A program made the position numbers and the translations under genes. The notes beneath the pieces are model-generated. The model ran no database searches. It saw nothing but the letters and a program-made list of their open reading frames with translations, and was not told the origin of the DNA. Positions 1-7,233 of a stretch of 18,825 nt of DNA are shown one piece after another. Source of the stretch: JANYCG01 sp031397915 (GTDB lineage: Bacteria; Pseudomonadota; Gammaproteobacteria; Burkholderiales; Burkholderiaceae_C); contig JANNMM010000336.1 in assembly GCA_031397915.1 (NCBI GenBank), positions 1 to 18,825 on the forward strand, written 5' to 3'. Each line of letters starts with the position of its first letter. Within the stretch, counting starts at the first letter, position 1.

Positions 1-120
1 TGACGCTTGCAGCGGAAAACTGCCGATCAGCATCGCCGTCAACGCGGCGAACGCGATAAACATCAGCGCGAAAATCTGCGCCGATGTGAATTCAAATTTT
101 GCTTTTTGGATTTCCTGCAT
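1..120 (-). CDS. Partial membrane protein, N-terminal 40 residues (possible permease)
   Basis: Only the first 40 codons are inside the window; the rest lies beyond base 1. The visible protein starts MQEIQKAKFEFTSAQIF, a short charged N-terminus, followed by a hydrophobic stretch (about residues 16-36, FALMFIAFAALTAMLIG) that would make a first transmembrane helix. The ATG at 120 is 18 bases downstream of the crotonase stop on the same strand, so it is probably the last visible gene of the aminotransferase-Bug-crotonase operon. No clear Shine-Dalgarno is present. An uptake permease would fit an operon that also encodes a periplasmic binding protein, but 40 residues do not allow a family call; an SLC13-type or major-facilitator permease is only a guess. 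The local base composition is AT-richer than the upstream genes. Confidence 0.5.
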   Translation of the reverse strand, partial: MQEIQKAKFEFTSAQIFALMFIAFAALTAMLIGSFPLQAS

Positions 121-138
121 CGTCAAAAATTCAACGGA

Positions 139-1017
139 TTATTCTTCGCCTGCAACTTTTTTATCGCCGCGCGGAATGTTTAAAACTATCGGCGCACCTT
201 CGTAATTTCTTTCGACCACAACGACTTTCACCGAACCGTTTGCGCCGCGCCAGCAAACGGGTTGCCGTTTGGCAACAAATGCGGCAACACCTTCGTGGAA
301 GTCTTGGCTCCCATACGAGCGCTTGATCAAGTCGTCACCCATTGGCAAATCATGCGTCACCAGGCGGCGCAGGCTTTCCTTGATCACGCTTTGCGTGACG
401 GGCGCCAGCGCCATGAGTCGCGCGCACAGGCTGGCGCTTGCGGCATCGATTTCATTCGCTGCGACCAACTCAAGCAGGTAACCACAGGCCAGTGCCTCCT
501 GGCCGTCCAGAAATTCTGCCAGCATCAGCATGCGTTTGACCCGCGCCTGACCAAACGCTGCATTGAGCCGCGCCAGGTTGGCGATGGACAGGCAGTTTCC
601 AAGCGTCTTGGCAATCGGTACACCAAAACGCGAATCGGTGGTGGCGATGCGAAAGTCACACGTGGTGGCAATGGCCAGGCCACCCCCGACCGTCCAGCCC
701 TCGATGAGGGCGACCGTGGGCATCGGCAAAGTCTCAAGCCCGTCGATGATCTGGTCAATTTGCGCTTCGTAGGCCAGGCCGTCCTCACCCGTTTGAAAGG
801 CCTTGAATTGCTCGATGTCGGTGCCGGCTACAAAAGCTGCGCCGCCCGCGCCGCGAAAGGTCACCACCCGAACTGCAGGATCGGCACGAAGCCGGGTGCA
901 GATTTGCCCCAGCTGCGCGTACATGGCCCAGGTCATCGCGTTACGCGCCTTGGGCCGGTCAAAAACGACGGAAGCCACGCCGGCGTCAATGCTCAGGTGG
1001 ACGGCACCTTCACTCAT
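139..1017 (-). CDS. Crotonase (enoyl-CoA hydratase/isomerase) family protein, atypical active site
   Basis: The protein has 292 residues and a crotonase fold. Oxyanion-hole segments are visible at residues 61-71 (AFVAGTDIEQF) and 107-121 (GWTVGGGLAIATTCD). The two glutamates that act in classic enoyl-CoA hydratase (E144 and E164 of the rat enzyme) appear to be replaced by I135 (in FGVPI) and R162 by my hand alignment. The reaction is therefore probably not simple enoyl-CoA hydration; isomerase, thioesterase, decarboxylase or lyase chemistry is possible. After the usual family end (near AKRQPVCWRG) there is an extra tail of about 31 residues (262-292), encoded by AT-richer DNA. The gene lies 45 bases downstream of the Bug gene on the same strand and is probably cotranscribed. 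No good Shine-Dalgarno is visible. The family assignment is safe; the substrate is unknown. Confidence 0.88.
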   Translation of the reverse strand: MSEGAVHLSIDAGVASVVFDRPKARNAMTWAMYAQLGQICTRLRADPAVRVVTFRGAGGAAFVAGTDIEQFKAFQTGEDGLAYEAQIDQIIDGLETLPMPTVALIEGWTVGGGLAIATTCDFRIATTDSRFGVPIAKTLGNCLSIANLARLNAAFGQARVKRMLMLAEFLDGQEALACGYLLELVAANEIDAASASLCARLMALAPVTQSVIKESLRRLVTHDLPMGDDLIKRSYGSQDFHEGVAAFVAKRQPVCWRGANGSVKVVVVERNYEGAPIVLNIPRGDKKVAGEE

Positions 1018-1062
1018 TGCCGGCGATGTGACGAGCGAGATGACAGATGCCGCGCTACTGAA

Positions 1063-2049
1063 TCAGGCGTCACCCTTAACGCCTGCGTCTTTCACCACAC
1101 GCGCCCATTTCACGCTTTCGGTCTGGATGAATTCGGCAAACTTCTCGGGCGTGCCGCCGCCGTCTTCTGCGCCGTATTGGGCGAACTTCTCCATCACGTC
1201 GGGCATCTGCAAGACCTTGTTGATGTCTTCGTTCATACGTTTGACCATGGCCGCCGGCATCTTGCCCGGGCCGGCCAAACCGTACCAGGTGGTGGCCTCG
1301 AAGCCTGGAAAGCCGGACTCGATCATCGTCGGCACATTGGGGTAACTGGCGGCGCGTTTGGCGCGTGTCTGGGCAATCGCAATGGCCTTGCCGCCCTTGA
1401 CGTGTGGTGTGGCGGCCGTCATGGTGTCAAAGCTGTAGTTGATCTGGCCACCGATCAAATCTGTGAGCATCGGGCCAGAGCCTTTGTAGGGCACGTGCAG
1501 CGCGTCGATGCCGGCTGCAAGCTTGAACATTTCCAGTGCCAGATGCTGCGCCGAGCCATTGCCGGCGGAACCGAAGCTGATCTTGCCGGGGTTTTGCTTG
1601 CACAGCGCCACAATGTCTTTGACCGTGCGCGCGGTTTGTTTGTCATTGCCGATCAGCAAATTGGGCGTGATGCCGACCATCGAAATCGGCGAAAAATCAT
1701 TGGCCACGCTGTAAGTCATTTTGGGCGTGAGCGCCGGCGCAATGGCGTGGCTGTTGATGTGGGCCATCAACAATACGGTGCCGTCGCCGGGTTGTTTGGC
1801 GACGTAATCGGCGGCGATCATGCCCGCCGCGCCCGCCTTGTTTTCAACAACGATGGTGGTGTTCCACATCGTTGCCAGCTTCTGGCCGATGACGCGCGCC
1901 AGGATGTCGGTGCCGCCACCGGGGGCAAAACCGACGACGATTCGCACGGTGCCAGTCGGCAGGTTTTGCTGGTTCTGCGCCCATGAAGCGGGCAGGGCGA
2001 GAGTGGCCGCAGTGGCGCTGGCGGTTTGAATGAATGATCGGCGTTGCAT
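1063..2049 (-). CDS. Bug (TctC-like) tripartite tricarboxylate transporter substrate-binding protein
   Basis: The protein has 328 residues, the usual length for Bug periplasmic receptors. The N-terminus MQRRSFIQTASATAATLALP has twin-arginine-like RR followed by a hydrophobic segment, with a likely signal peptidase site after ASWA (about residue 24), so it should be exported. The mature start TVRIVVGFAPGGGTDILAR is the family signature (IVVPFxPGGxxD), and the Y-G-S-G ligand-loop region is visible at PYKGSGPM. A strong Shine-Dalgarno (GAGGAG, complement of 2056-2061) precedes the ATG. Bug proteins bind carboxylates, including amino or aromatic acids, and are hugely expanded in Burkholderiales. 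No TctA/TctB membrane genes are adjacent, unless the partial membrane gene at 1-120 serves as the permease. The position inside the aminotransferase operon suggests that it binds the pathway's substrate. Confidence 0.93.
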   Translation of the reverse strand: MQRRSFIQTASATAATLALPASWAQNQQNLPTGTVRIVVGFAPGGGTDILARVIGQKLATMWNTTIVVENKAGAAGMIAADYVAKQPGDGTVLLMAHINSHAIAPALTPKMTYSVANDFSPISMVGITPNLLIGNDKQTARTVKDIVALCKQNPGKISFGSAGNGSAQHLALEMFKLAAGIDALHVPYKGSGPMLTDLIGGQINYSFDTMTAATPHVKGGKAIAIAQTRAKRAASYPNVPTMIESGFPGFEATTWYGLAGPGKMPAAMVKRMNEDINKVLQMPDVMEKFAQYGAEDGGGTPEKFAEFIQTESVKWARVVKDAGVKGDA

Positions 2050-2113
2050 GGAGATCTCCTCAAAAAATGGTGTCTTGAATCAGAACGAACAGTGCGGCTT
2101 TTCAAGCACCTAT

Positions 2114-3334
2114 TCAGGCGGCTTTTTGCTGGGGAACGGCTGCCGCGTGGCTCGAAAAATAGTCCATCGTAGCCTGAACGCCGGAGCCCGCGAGCTTCAC
2201 ACCCGCGAGTTTCATGCCCATTTCACAGGCTGCCAGGGCGGCGATCAATGTCAGGTCGTTCACGTCGCCCAAATGCCCAATGCGGAACATTTTGCCCTTG
2301 ACTTTGCCAAGGCCGGTGCCCAGGGAGCAGTCAAACCGGTCGTAAATGATCTTTCGCACGGCGTCAGCATCAATACCGTCAGGCATCATCACGCCCGTCA
2401 AGATCGGGGAATACACCGCTGGCTCCGCGCATTGAATCTGCAGCCCCCAGGCCTTGACGGCGTTGCGCACGCCTTGTGCCCAACGCTGGTGGCGCGCGAA
2501 CACGTTGGCCAGGCCCTGCTCCAGCAGCATGTCGCAGGCTTCCGAGAGCCCGTAGAGCAAATTGGTGTTGGGGGTGGTCGGAAAATAACCGGTCCTGTTC
2601 ATCTCGATCATTTCGTCCCAGGCCCAGAACGCCTTGGGTTGCGTGGCTGTTTCGCTCGCAGCAATGGCCTTGGCAGACACCGCGTTGAAGCTGATGCCGG
2701 GTGGCAACATCAGGCCTTTTTGCGAACCACCAATACTCACGTCCACGCCCCACTCGTCGTGCCGGTAGTCGGCCGAGGCGAGGCCCGAGATGGTGTCGAC
2801 CAGCAGCAGGGCCGGGTGTTTGGCGGCGTCCATCGCGCGGCGCACGGCGGCGATGTCGCTGGTCACGCCGGTAGAGGTTTCGTTGTGCACCACACACACG
2901 GCCTTGATCTGGTGTTGCGGGTCTTTCTTCAACCGTTCTTCGATCAGGTCGGCGCGCACGCCGTGGCGCCAGACTTCGGCGCCAGGGTGGCGCATGACTT
3001 CGGCGCTCAGGCCCAGGCGTGTCGCGAGTTTTTGCCACAGGGCGGCGAAATGGCCAGTCTCGTACATCAGCACCTGATCACCCGGGCTCAGAGTGTTGAC
3101 CATGGCCGCTTCCCACGCGGCTGTGCCCGAGGCCGGGTAAATGATGACGGGTTGCCGGGTTTGAAAAATCTTCTGGATATCGGCCAGCACCTTGAGGCCC
3201 AACGCACCAAACTCGGGGCCGCGGTGGTCAATGGTGGGCAGGCTCATGGCCCGCAAGATCCGGTCTGGCACGGGTGACGGGCCGGGAATTTGCAGGAAAT
3301 GGCGGCCGGAGGGGTGGTAATCAAGCGTCAACAT
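2114..3334 (-). CDS. Serine-glyoxylate/alanine-glyoxylate-type aminotransferase (class V, PLP)
   Basis: The protein has 406 residues from the chosen ATG at 3334. It begins MLTLDYHPSGRHFLQIPGPSPVP, the typical start of the serine-glyoxylate/alanine-glyoxylate aminotransferase family (GPxxVP). PLP-fold motifs follow: PASGTAAWEAA (67-77), HNETSTGV (150-157), LLVDTISGLAS (177-187, with D180 for the pyridine nitrogen) and the Schiff-base lysine K206 in GGSQKGLMLPPG. An in-frame ATG 18 codons upstream (3388) is rejected because it would place the predicted promoter -10 and the operator inside the coding region. The family transfers an amino group from serine or alanine to glyoxylate, giving glycine and hydroxypyruvate or pyruvate. 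Beside a 2-hydroxyacid dehydrogenase it could transaminate that enzyme's 2-oxo acid product, which is inference. It is the first gene of the leftward operon. Confidence 0.9.
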   Translation of the reverse strand: MLTLDYHPSGRHFLQIPGPSPVPDRILRAMSLPTIDHRGPEFGALGLKVLADIQKIFQTRQPVIIYPASGTAAWEAAMVNTLSPGDQVLMYETGHFAALWQKLATRLGLSAEVMRHPGAEVWRHGVRADLIEERLKKDPQHQIKAVCVVHNETSTGVTSDIAAVRRAMDAAKHPALLLVDTISGLASADYRHDEWGVDVSIGGSQKGLMLPPGISFNAVSAKAIAASETATQPKAFWAWDEMIEMNRTGYFPTTPNTNLLYGLSEACDMLLEQGLANVFARHQRWAQGVRNAVKAWGLQIQCAEPAVYSPILTGVMMPDGIDADAVRKIIYDRFDCSLGTGLGKVKGKMFRIGHLGDVNDLTLIAALAACEMGMKLAGVKLAGSGVQATMDYFSSHAAAVPQQKAA

Positions 3335-3373
3335 GGAAGGTCTCTTTGCGAGCGATGATTGAAAAATTGCGCT

Positions 3374-3402
3374 AATTTTTGCATACAAAATTTAATTGTC
3401 AA
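3374..3402 (-). promoter_or_regulatory. Predicted sigma70 promoter of the leftward aminotransferase operon
   Basis: On the minus strand there is a perfect -35 TTGACA (3402 to 3397), a 17-base spacer, and a weak AT-rich -10 (AAAATT, 3379 to 3374), giving a start site about 30-35 bases upstream of the aminotransferase ATG. The operator-like site at 3377-3390 fills the spacer and enters the -10. A bound repressor would therefore block RNA polymerase. Confidence 0.55.
3377..3390. promoter_or_regulatory. Operator-like near-palindrome, copy 1 (likely GntR/FCD site)
   Basis: The sequence TTTTGCATACAAAA has outer arms TTTTG and CAAAA that are perfect inverted repeats around a CATA core. This matches the TTGTATNCAA style of sites bound by FCD-type GntR repressors. 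An identical 14-mer occurs at 3440-3453, exactly 63 bases away. It lies between the -35 and -10 of the leftward promoter. Binding by the adjacent GntR protein is inference. Confidence 0.7.
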
Positions 3403-3434
3403 GAGAGTCTATGCGTAATTTCAAATTTACAGTG

Positions 3435-3453
3435 TAGAATTTTGCATACAAAA
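3435..3453 (+). promoter_or_regulatory. Predicted -10 of the GntR gene with operator copy 2
   Basis: TAGAAT at 3435-3440 is a plausible -10, without a convincing -35. The second copy of TTTTGCATACAAAA occupies 3440-3453, directly over the expected transcription start and only 7 bases before the regulator's ATG. No Shine-Dalgarno separates the operator from the start codon, so the transcript would have a very short leader. The arrangement suggests autorepression. Confidence 0.6.
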
Positions 3454-3460
3454 TCTCAGA

Positions 3461-4156
3461 ATGACAGCCGACATCCTTCGCCTTCCGCCTGCCGCATTAC
3501 ATGCCCAGGTGGCCAGCCGCCTGCGTCAGATGCTGGTTGAAAACCGCATTCCGCCCGGGGCGAAACTCAACGAACGCGAGCTCTGCGCACTGTTGCAGGT
3601 GTCCCGCACGCCACTGCGCGAAGCCATCAAGATGCTCGCCGCCGAAGGCCTGGTCGAGCTGCTGCCCAACCGGGGAGCGATCGCCGTTGAGCTCAGTGTC
3701 AGCGATGTGCAAGACACCTTTGAGGTCATGGCCTGTCTTGAAGGCCAGTCTGGTGAGCTTGCCGCCCAGCGCATTACCGCCACGGAGCTGCAGGAAATCA
3801 GGGCCCTGCATTTCGAGATGCTGGCCGCCTACACGCGGTCTGATCTGCCGGGGTATTACCGGCTCAATGCGGCCATTCACACAGCCATCAATCTGGCCGC
3901 CAAAAACCCGGTATTGACAAGCACCTACAAGCAGGTCAATGCCCGATTGCAGGCCTTGCGCTTTCGCTCCAACCAGGACGGTCAGAAGTGGAAGGCGGCC
4001 GTACGCGAGCATGAAGCAATGATCACTGCACTTGACAAGCGCGACGCAGCGGCGCTTCGCAGCGTGTTGGTCGCGCACTTGAACAACAAGCGTGACGTAG
4101 TGTTGGCGCAATTGCGCGCGGCCGAAGTCGAAGCGGCACAGTCGGCCGGCGCCTGA
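3461..4156 (+). CDS. GntR-family transcriptional regulator with FCD ligand domain
   Basis: The protein has 231 residues. Residues 10-78 form the GntR winged helix-turn-helix: LHAQVASRLRQML, PGAKLNERELCALLQVSRTPLREAIKMLAAEGLVELLPNRGA. This contains the hallmark VSRTPLREA recognition helix. Residues from about 85 to 215 match the all-helical FCD (FadR C-terminal) domain, with candidate metal or ligand residues in NAAIH, REHEAM and AHLNNK. The aspartate usual in the first of these motifs appears as asparagine. FCD regulators bind organic acids and are usually derepressed by a pathway metabolite. The gene is transcribed away from the aminotransferase operon and ends 5 bases before ydiJ, so the two are probably one transcript. 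Twin operator-like sites in the 126-base divergent spacer point to control of both operons. Confidence 0.93.
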   Translation: MTADILRLPPAALHAQVASRLRQMLVENRIPPGAKLNERELCALLQVSRTPLREAIKMLAAEGLVELLPNRGAIAVELSVSDVQDTFEVMACLEGQSGELAAQRITATELQEIRALHFEMLAAYTRSDLPGYYRLNAAIHTAINLAAKNPVLTSTYKQVNARLQALRFRSNQDGQKWKAAVREHEAMITALDKRDAAALRSVLVAHLNNKRDVVLAQLRAAEVEAAQSAGA

Positions 4157-4161
4157 AAACC

Positions 4162-7100
4162 ATGAATGCGCCGCTTCCCCTGAACCTTGCCAGAGACGCC
4201 ACCTACGAAGCTGTGGCGCGCGCCAGCAATGAAGTCGCCGGCCAATTGGCCAGCCGCCTGGCCAGCGAAACCCGCAGCGAGGTGCTGTTTACAGCGGCAG
4301 ACCGGGGCCGTTACGCCACCGATGCGTCGATCTACCAGCAAATGCCCGTGGGTGTGTTTGTGCCGCAGAGCGCCAGCGACGCCAAAACAGCGCTGGACAT
4401 CTGCCGTGATCTGAAGGTTCCGCTGGTACCGCGCGGCGGCGGTACGAGCCAGTGCGGGCAAACCGTGGGCGCGGGCCTGGTGATCGACCACAGCAAACAT
4501 GTGCGCAACATCCTGGACGTGGACCTTGAAGGGCGCACGGCTGAAGTGGAACCCGGCCTCGTGCTGGACCACCTCAACGCGACGCTGAAGCAACACGGCC
4601 TCTGGTACCCGGTGGATGTGTCCACCAGCGCACAAGCCACCCTGGGCGGCATGGCGGGCAACAATTCATGCGGCAGCCGCTCGATTGCCTACGGCAACAT
4701 GGTGCACAACGTGTTGGGCGCGAAAGCCTGGTTGTCAGACGGCACACTCATTGACATGGGGCGTTTTGATGCCGCCAGTGGGCGCGCGCGGCAACTCGGC
4801 GAGCAGGTGCGCGATATGTGTGCCACCCACAGCGCCGAGATTGGCGCTGTATGGCCCAAAGTGATGCGACGCGTAGGCGGCTACAACCTTGACATTTTTC
4901 ACCCGCAGAGCGAGCGCCCGTATACCCGTGACGGTTCTGTGAACCTGGCGCATCTGCTCATCGGCAGTGAAGGCACTTTGGCGCTTACCAAGTCGCTCAC
5001 GCTGCAACTGGCCGAGCTGCCGCGCCACAAGGTGCTGGGCGTGGTGAACTTCAAGAGTTTCCACAAGGCGATGGATTCGGCGCAGCACATCGTCAAGCTC
5101 AATGACGTGGCGGGCCCGGCCACGCTCACCGCCGTCGAGCTGGTGGACCGCACCATGATCGAGCTGGCGCTGCAAAACCCGGCCTTTGCACCGACGATGT
5201 CGAAGGCCTTGATCGGCAAGCCCGCCGCCATTTTGCTGGTCGAATTTGCCGGTGCCGATCGGACCGCATTGCTCCCCAAATTAAAGCAACTCGGCGAACT
5301 GATGGGCGACCTCGGCCTGCCCGGAACCGTGGTGGAGATGCCCGAAGAAGCGGCGCAAAAAGCCCTGTGGGAAGTGCGCAAAGCCGGCCTCAACATCATG
5401 ATGAGTTTGAAGGGCGATGGCAAACCGGTGAGCTTCATTGAAGACTGTGCCGTGCCCTTGCAGCATCTGGCCGCATACACCGACGCGCTTTCCGAAGTGT
5501 TTGCACGCCATGGCTCACGCGGCACCTGGTACGCCCACGCGAGTGTGGGCACCTTGCACGTGCGCCCGATTCTGGACATGCGCCGGGGCGATGGCACGAA
5601 AATGCGCGCCATCGCCGAAGAGGCCAGCGCGCTGGTGCGGCAATTCAAAGGCGCCTACAGTGGCGAACACGGCGACGGCCTGTGCCGGGGCGAATGGATC
5701 GAGTGGCAGTTTGGCAAAAACGTGACCCAGGCGTTTGGGCAGATCAAGCAACTGATGGATCCTCTTGGGTTGTTGTGTCCCCAGCGCATGGTGAACCCGC
5801 CGAAGATGGACGACACCACGCTGATGCGTTTCCCGCCTTCGTACAAAGTCATCCCCATCCAGACCGCGCTCGACTGGAGCGCCTGGAACGTGCAGAACAA
5901 CCCGGTCACCGAGGCCACCAGCGCGCCCGGCACCGGTGGCGACCCGGCCCAGGGGTTTGCCAAAGCGGTTGAGATGTGCAACAACAACGGCCACTGCCGC
6001 AAGTTTGACGCCGGCACCATGTGCCCGAGTTACCGGGTGACACGCGATGAGAAACACCTCACGCGGGGGCGGGCGAATACGCTGAGGCTGGCGCTGTCGG
6101 GGCAAATCGAAGGTTTGAGTTCTTCTGACGCGCTGGCGAGCGACGAGGTGAAGGAGGCGTTTAAGCTGTGTGTGAGCTGCAAAGGGTGCAAACGCGACTG
6201 CCCAACGGGTGTCGATATGGCCAAGATGAAGGTGGAATTCCTGCACCATTACAAAGCCAAACACGGCTTCAGTTTGAAAGACAAGTTGATCGCCCATTTG
6301 CCAGATTACGCGCCTTGGGCGAGCCGGTTTGCGTGGTTGCTGAACCTGCGTGACAAGCTTCCGGGCTTGGCCTATTTGAGTGAGAAATTGATCGGTTTCT
6401 CCGCGAAGCGCAGTTTGCCGCAGTGGACGCCGACGCATTTTTTCAACGCGGGTCACGCGGGTGTTTCGCGCGAAGCCGTGTTGAAGGCCACCAAACCGGT
6501 GGTGTTGTTTGTCGATACTTTCAACGGTTATTTTGAGTCTCAAATCGCGGTTGATGCATTAATGGTGCTCTCAAGGCTCGGATACAGTTCATATGTGGCT
6601 TCCAAAACAATAGCGGATGGCAAATCACTCTGTTGCGGCCGTACCTTCCTGGCCAGCGGCATGGTGACCGAGGCGAGGGCCAGAGCAGGCGAATTGATCG
6701 ACTCGCTCTTGCCCTTTGCGCAGCAAGGCATCCCCATCGTCGGCCTGGAGCCATCGTGCCTGCTCACCTTGCGCGACGAGGCTTTGGTAATGGGTTTAGG
6801 CGAGAAGGCCGAGGTTGTTGCGGGCCGGGCGATGCTGTTCGAGGAATTTTTCGCACGTGAGTTGAAAGCCGGCCGACTTGGGTCACTCGGCAAGCTGCTC
6901 AAACCCGCTGCCCGGCCGATCCTGCTGCATGGCCATTGCCATCAAAAGGCGTTTGACGCGGTGAGCCCGATCATGGAAATTCTGAGGCTCATCCCGAACG
7001 CGAAACCCGAGCTGATCGAATCCAGCTGTTGCGGCATGGCCGGCAGTTTTGGTTACGAGGCGAGCCATTTTGAGGTGTCGATGCAGATGGCCGAGTTGAG

Positions 7101-7233
7101 TCTTCTGCCGGCCGTTCGAAAACAAGCCGATGCGATCGTGGTCGCCGACGGCACCAGTTGTCGTCATCAGATTCACGATGGTGCCGGGCGCGATGCAGTG
7201 CACGTGGCAACACTGCTGGCGAGCCTGCTCTGA
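4162..7233 (+). CDS. ydiJ: YdiJ-type FAD/Fe-S D-2-hydroxyacid dehydrogenase
   Basis: The 1023-residue length matches YdiJ-like proteins (about 1010-1030). An FAD-binding PCMH domain occupies about residues 60-240, with VPLVPRGGGTSQ at 86-97 and GGMAGNNSCGSRS at 162-174. The FAD-oxidase C-terminal domain follows, with GEHGDG at 501-506. Next are iron-sulfur cysteines C606, C612, C621 and C670, C673, C676, C680 (CVSCKGCKRDCP), then two CCG motifs (C824-C825 and C956-C957) of the heterodisulfide-reductase/GlpC-GlcF type. The protein is thus like GlcD fused to GlcF. Family members oxidise D-2-hydroxyacids (2-hydroxyglutarate, lactate or glycolate type) and pass electrons to the respiratory chain. 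The gene follows the GntR gene by 5 bases with no strong Shine-Dalgarno. Codons for about residues 790-826 are unusually AT-rich. The exact substrate is undetermined. Confidence 0.9.
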   Translation: MNAPLPLNLARDATYEAVARASNEVAGQLASRLASETRSEVLFTAADRGRYATDASIYQQMPVGVFVPQSASDAKTALDICRDLKVPLVPRGGGTSQCGQTVGAGLVIDHSKHVRNILDVDLEGRTAEVEPGLVLDHLNATLKQHGLWYPVDVSTSAQATLGGMAGNNSCGSRSIAYGNMVHNVLGAKAWLSDGTLIDMGRFDAASGRARQLGEQVRDMCATHSAEIGAVWPKVMRRVGGYNLDIFHPQSERPYTRDGSVNLAHLLIGSEGTLALTKSLTLQLAELPRHKVLGVVNFKSFHKAMDSAQHIVKLNDVAGPATLTAVELVDRTMIELALQNPAFAPTMSKALIGKPAAILLVEFAGADRTALLPKLKQLGELMGDLGLPGTVVEMPEEAAQKALWEVRKAGLNIMMSLKGDGKPVSFIEDCAVPLQHLAAYTDALSEVFARHGSRGTWYAHASVGTLHVRPILDMRRGDGTKMRAIAEEASALVRQFKGAYSGEHGDGLCRGEWIEWQFGKNVTQAFGQIKQLMDPLGLLCPQRMVNPPKMDDTTLMRFPPSYKVIPIQTALDWSAWNVQNNPVTEATSAPGTGGDPAQGFAKAVEMCNNNGHCRKFDAGTMCPSYRVTRDEKHLTRGRANTLRLALSGQIEGLSSSDALASDEVKEAFKLCVSCKGCKRDCPTGVDMAKMKVEFLHHYKAKHGFSLKDKLIAHLPDYAPWASRFAWLLNLRDKLPGLAYLSEKLIGFSAKRSLPQWTPTHFFNAGHAGVSREAVLKATKPVVLFVDTFNGYFESQIAVDALMVLSRLGYSSYVASKTIADGKSLCCGRTFLASGMVTEARARAGELIDSLLPFAQQGIPIVGLEPSCLLTLRDEALVMGLGEKAEVVAGRAMLFEEFFARELKAGRLGSLGKLLKPAARPILLHGHCHQKAFDAVSPIMEILRLIPNAKPELIESSCCGMAGSFGYEASHFEVSMQMAELSLLPAVRKQADAIVVADGTSCRHQIHDGAGRDAVHVATLLASLL

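Noticed and set aside
262..1986. 574-codon plus-strand open frame
   Set aside because: It runs antisense through the crotonase and Bug genes, and its translation is rich in His/Arg/Gly/Gln with no recognisable domain. It is a typical high-GC shadow of real genes.
3335..3388. N-terminal extension of the aminotransferase to the ATG at 3388
   Set aside because: It would place the promoter -10 and an operator in the coding region, and the family's conserved start is MLTLDYHPSGRHF at 3334.
5515..6543. 342-codon minus-strand open frame inside ydiJ
   Set aside because: Entirely antisense to conserved FAD/Fe-S domains, with no family motif and no ribosome-binding site. Shadow frame.
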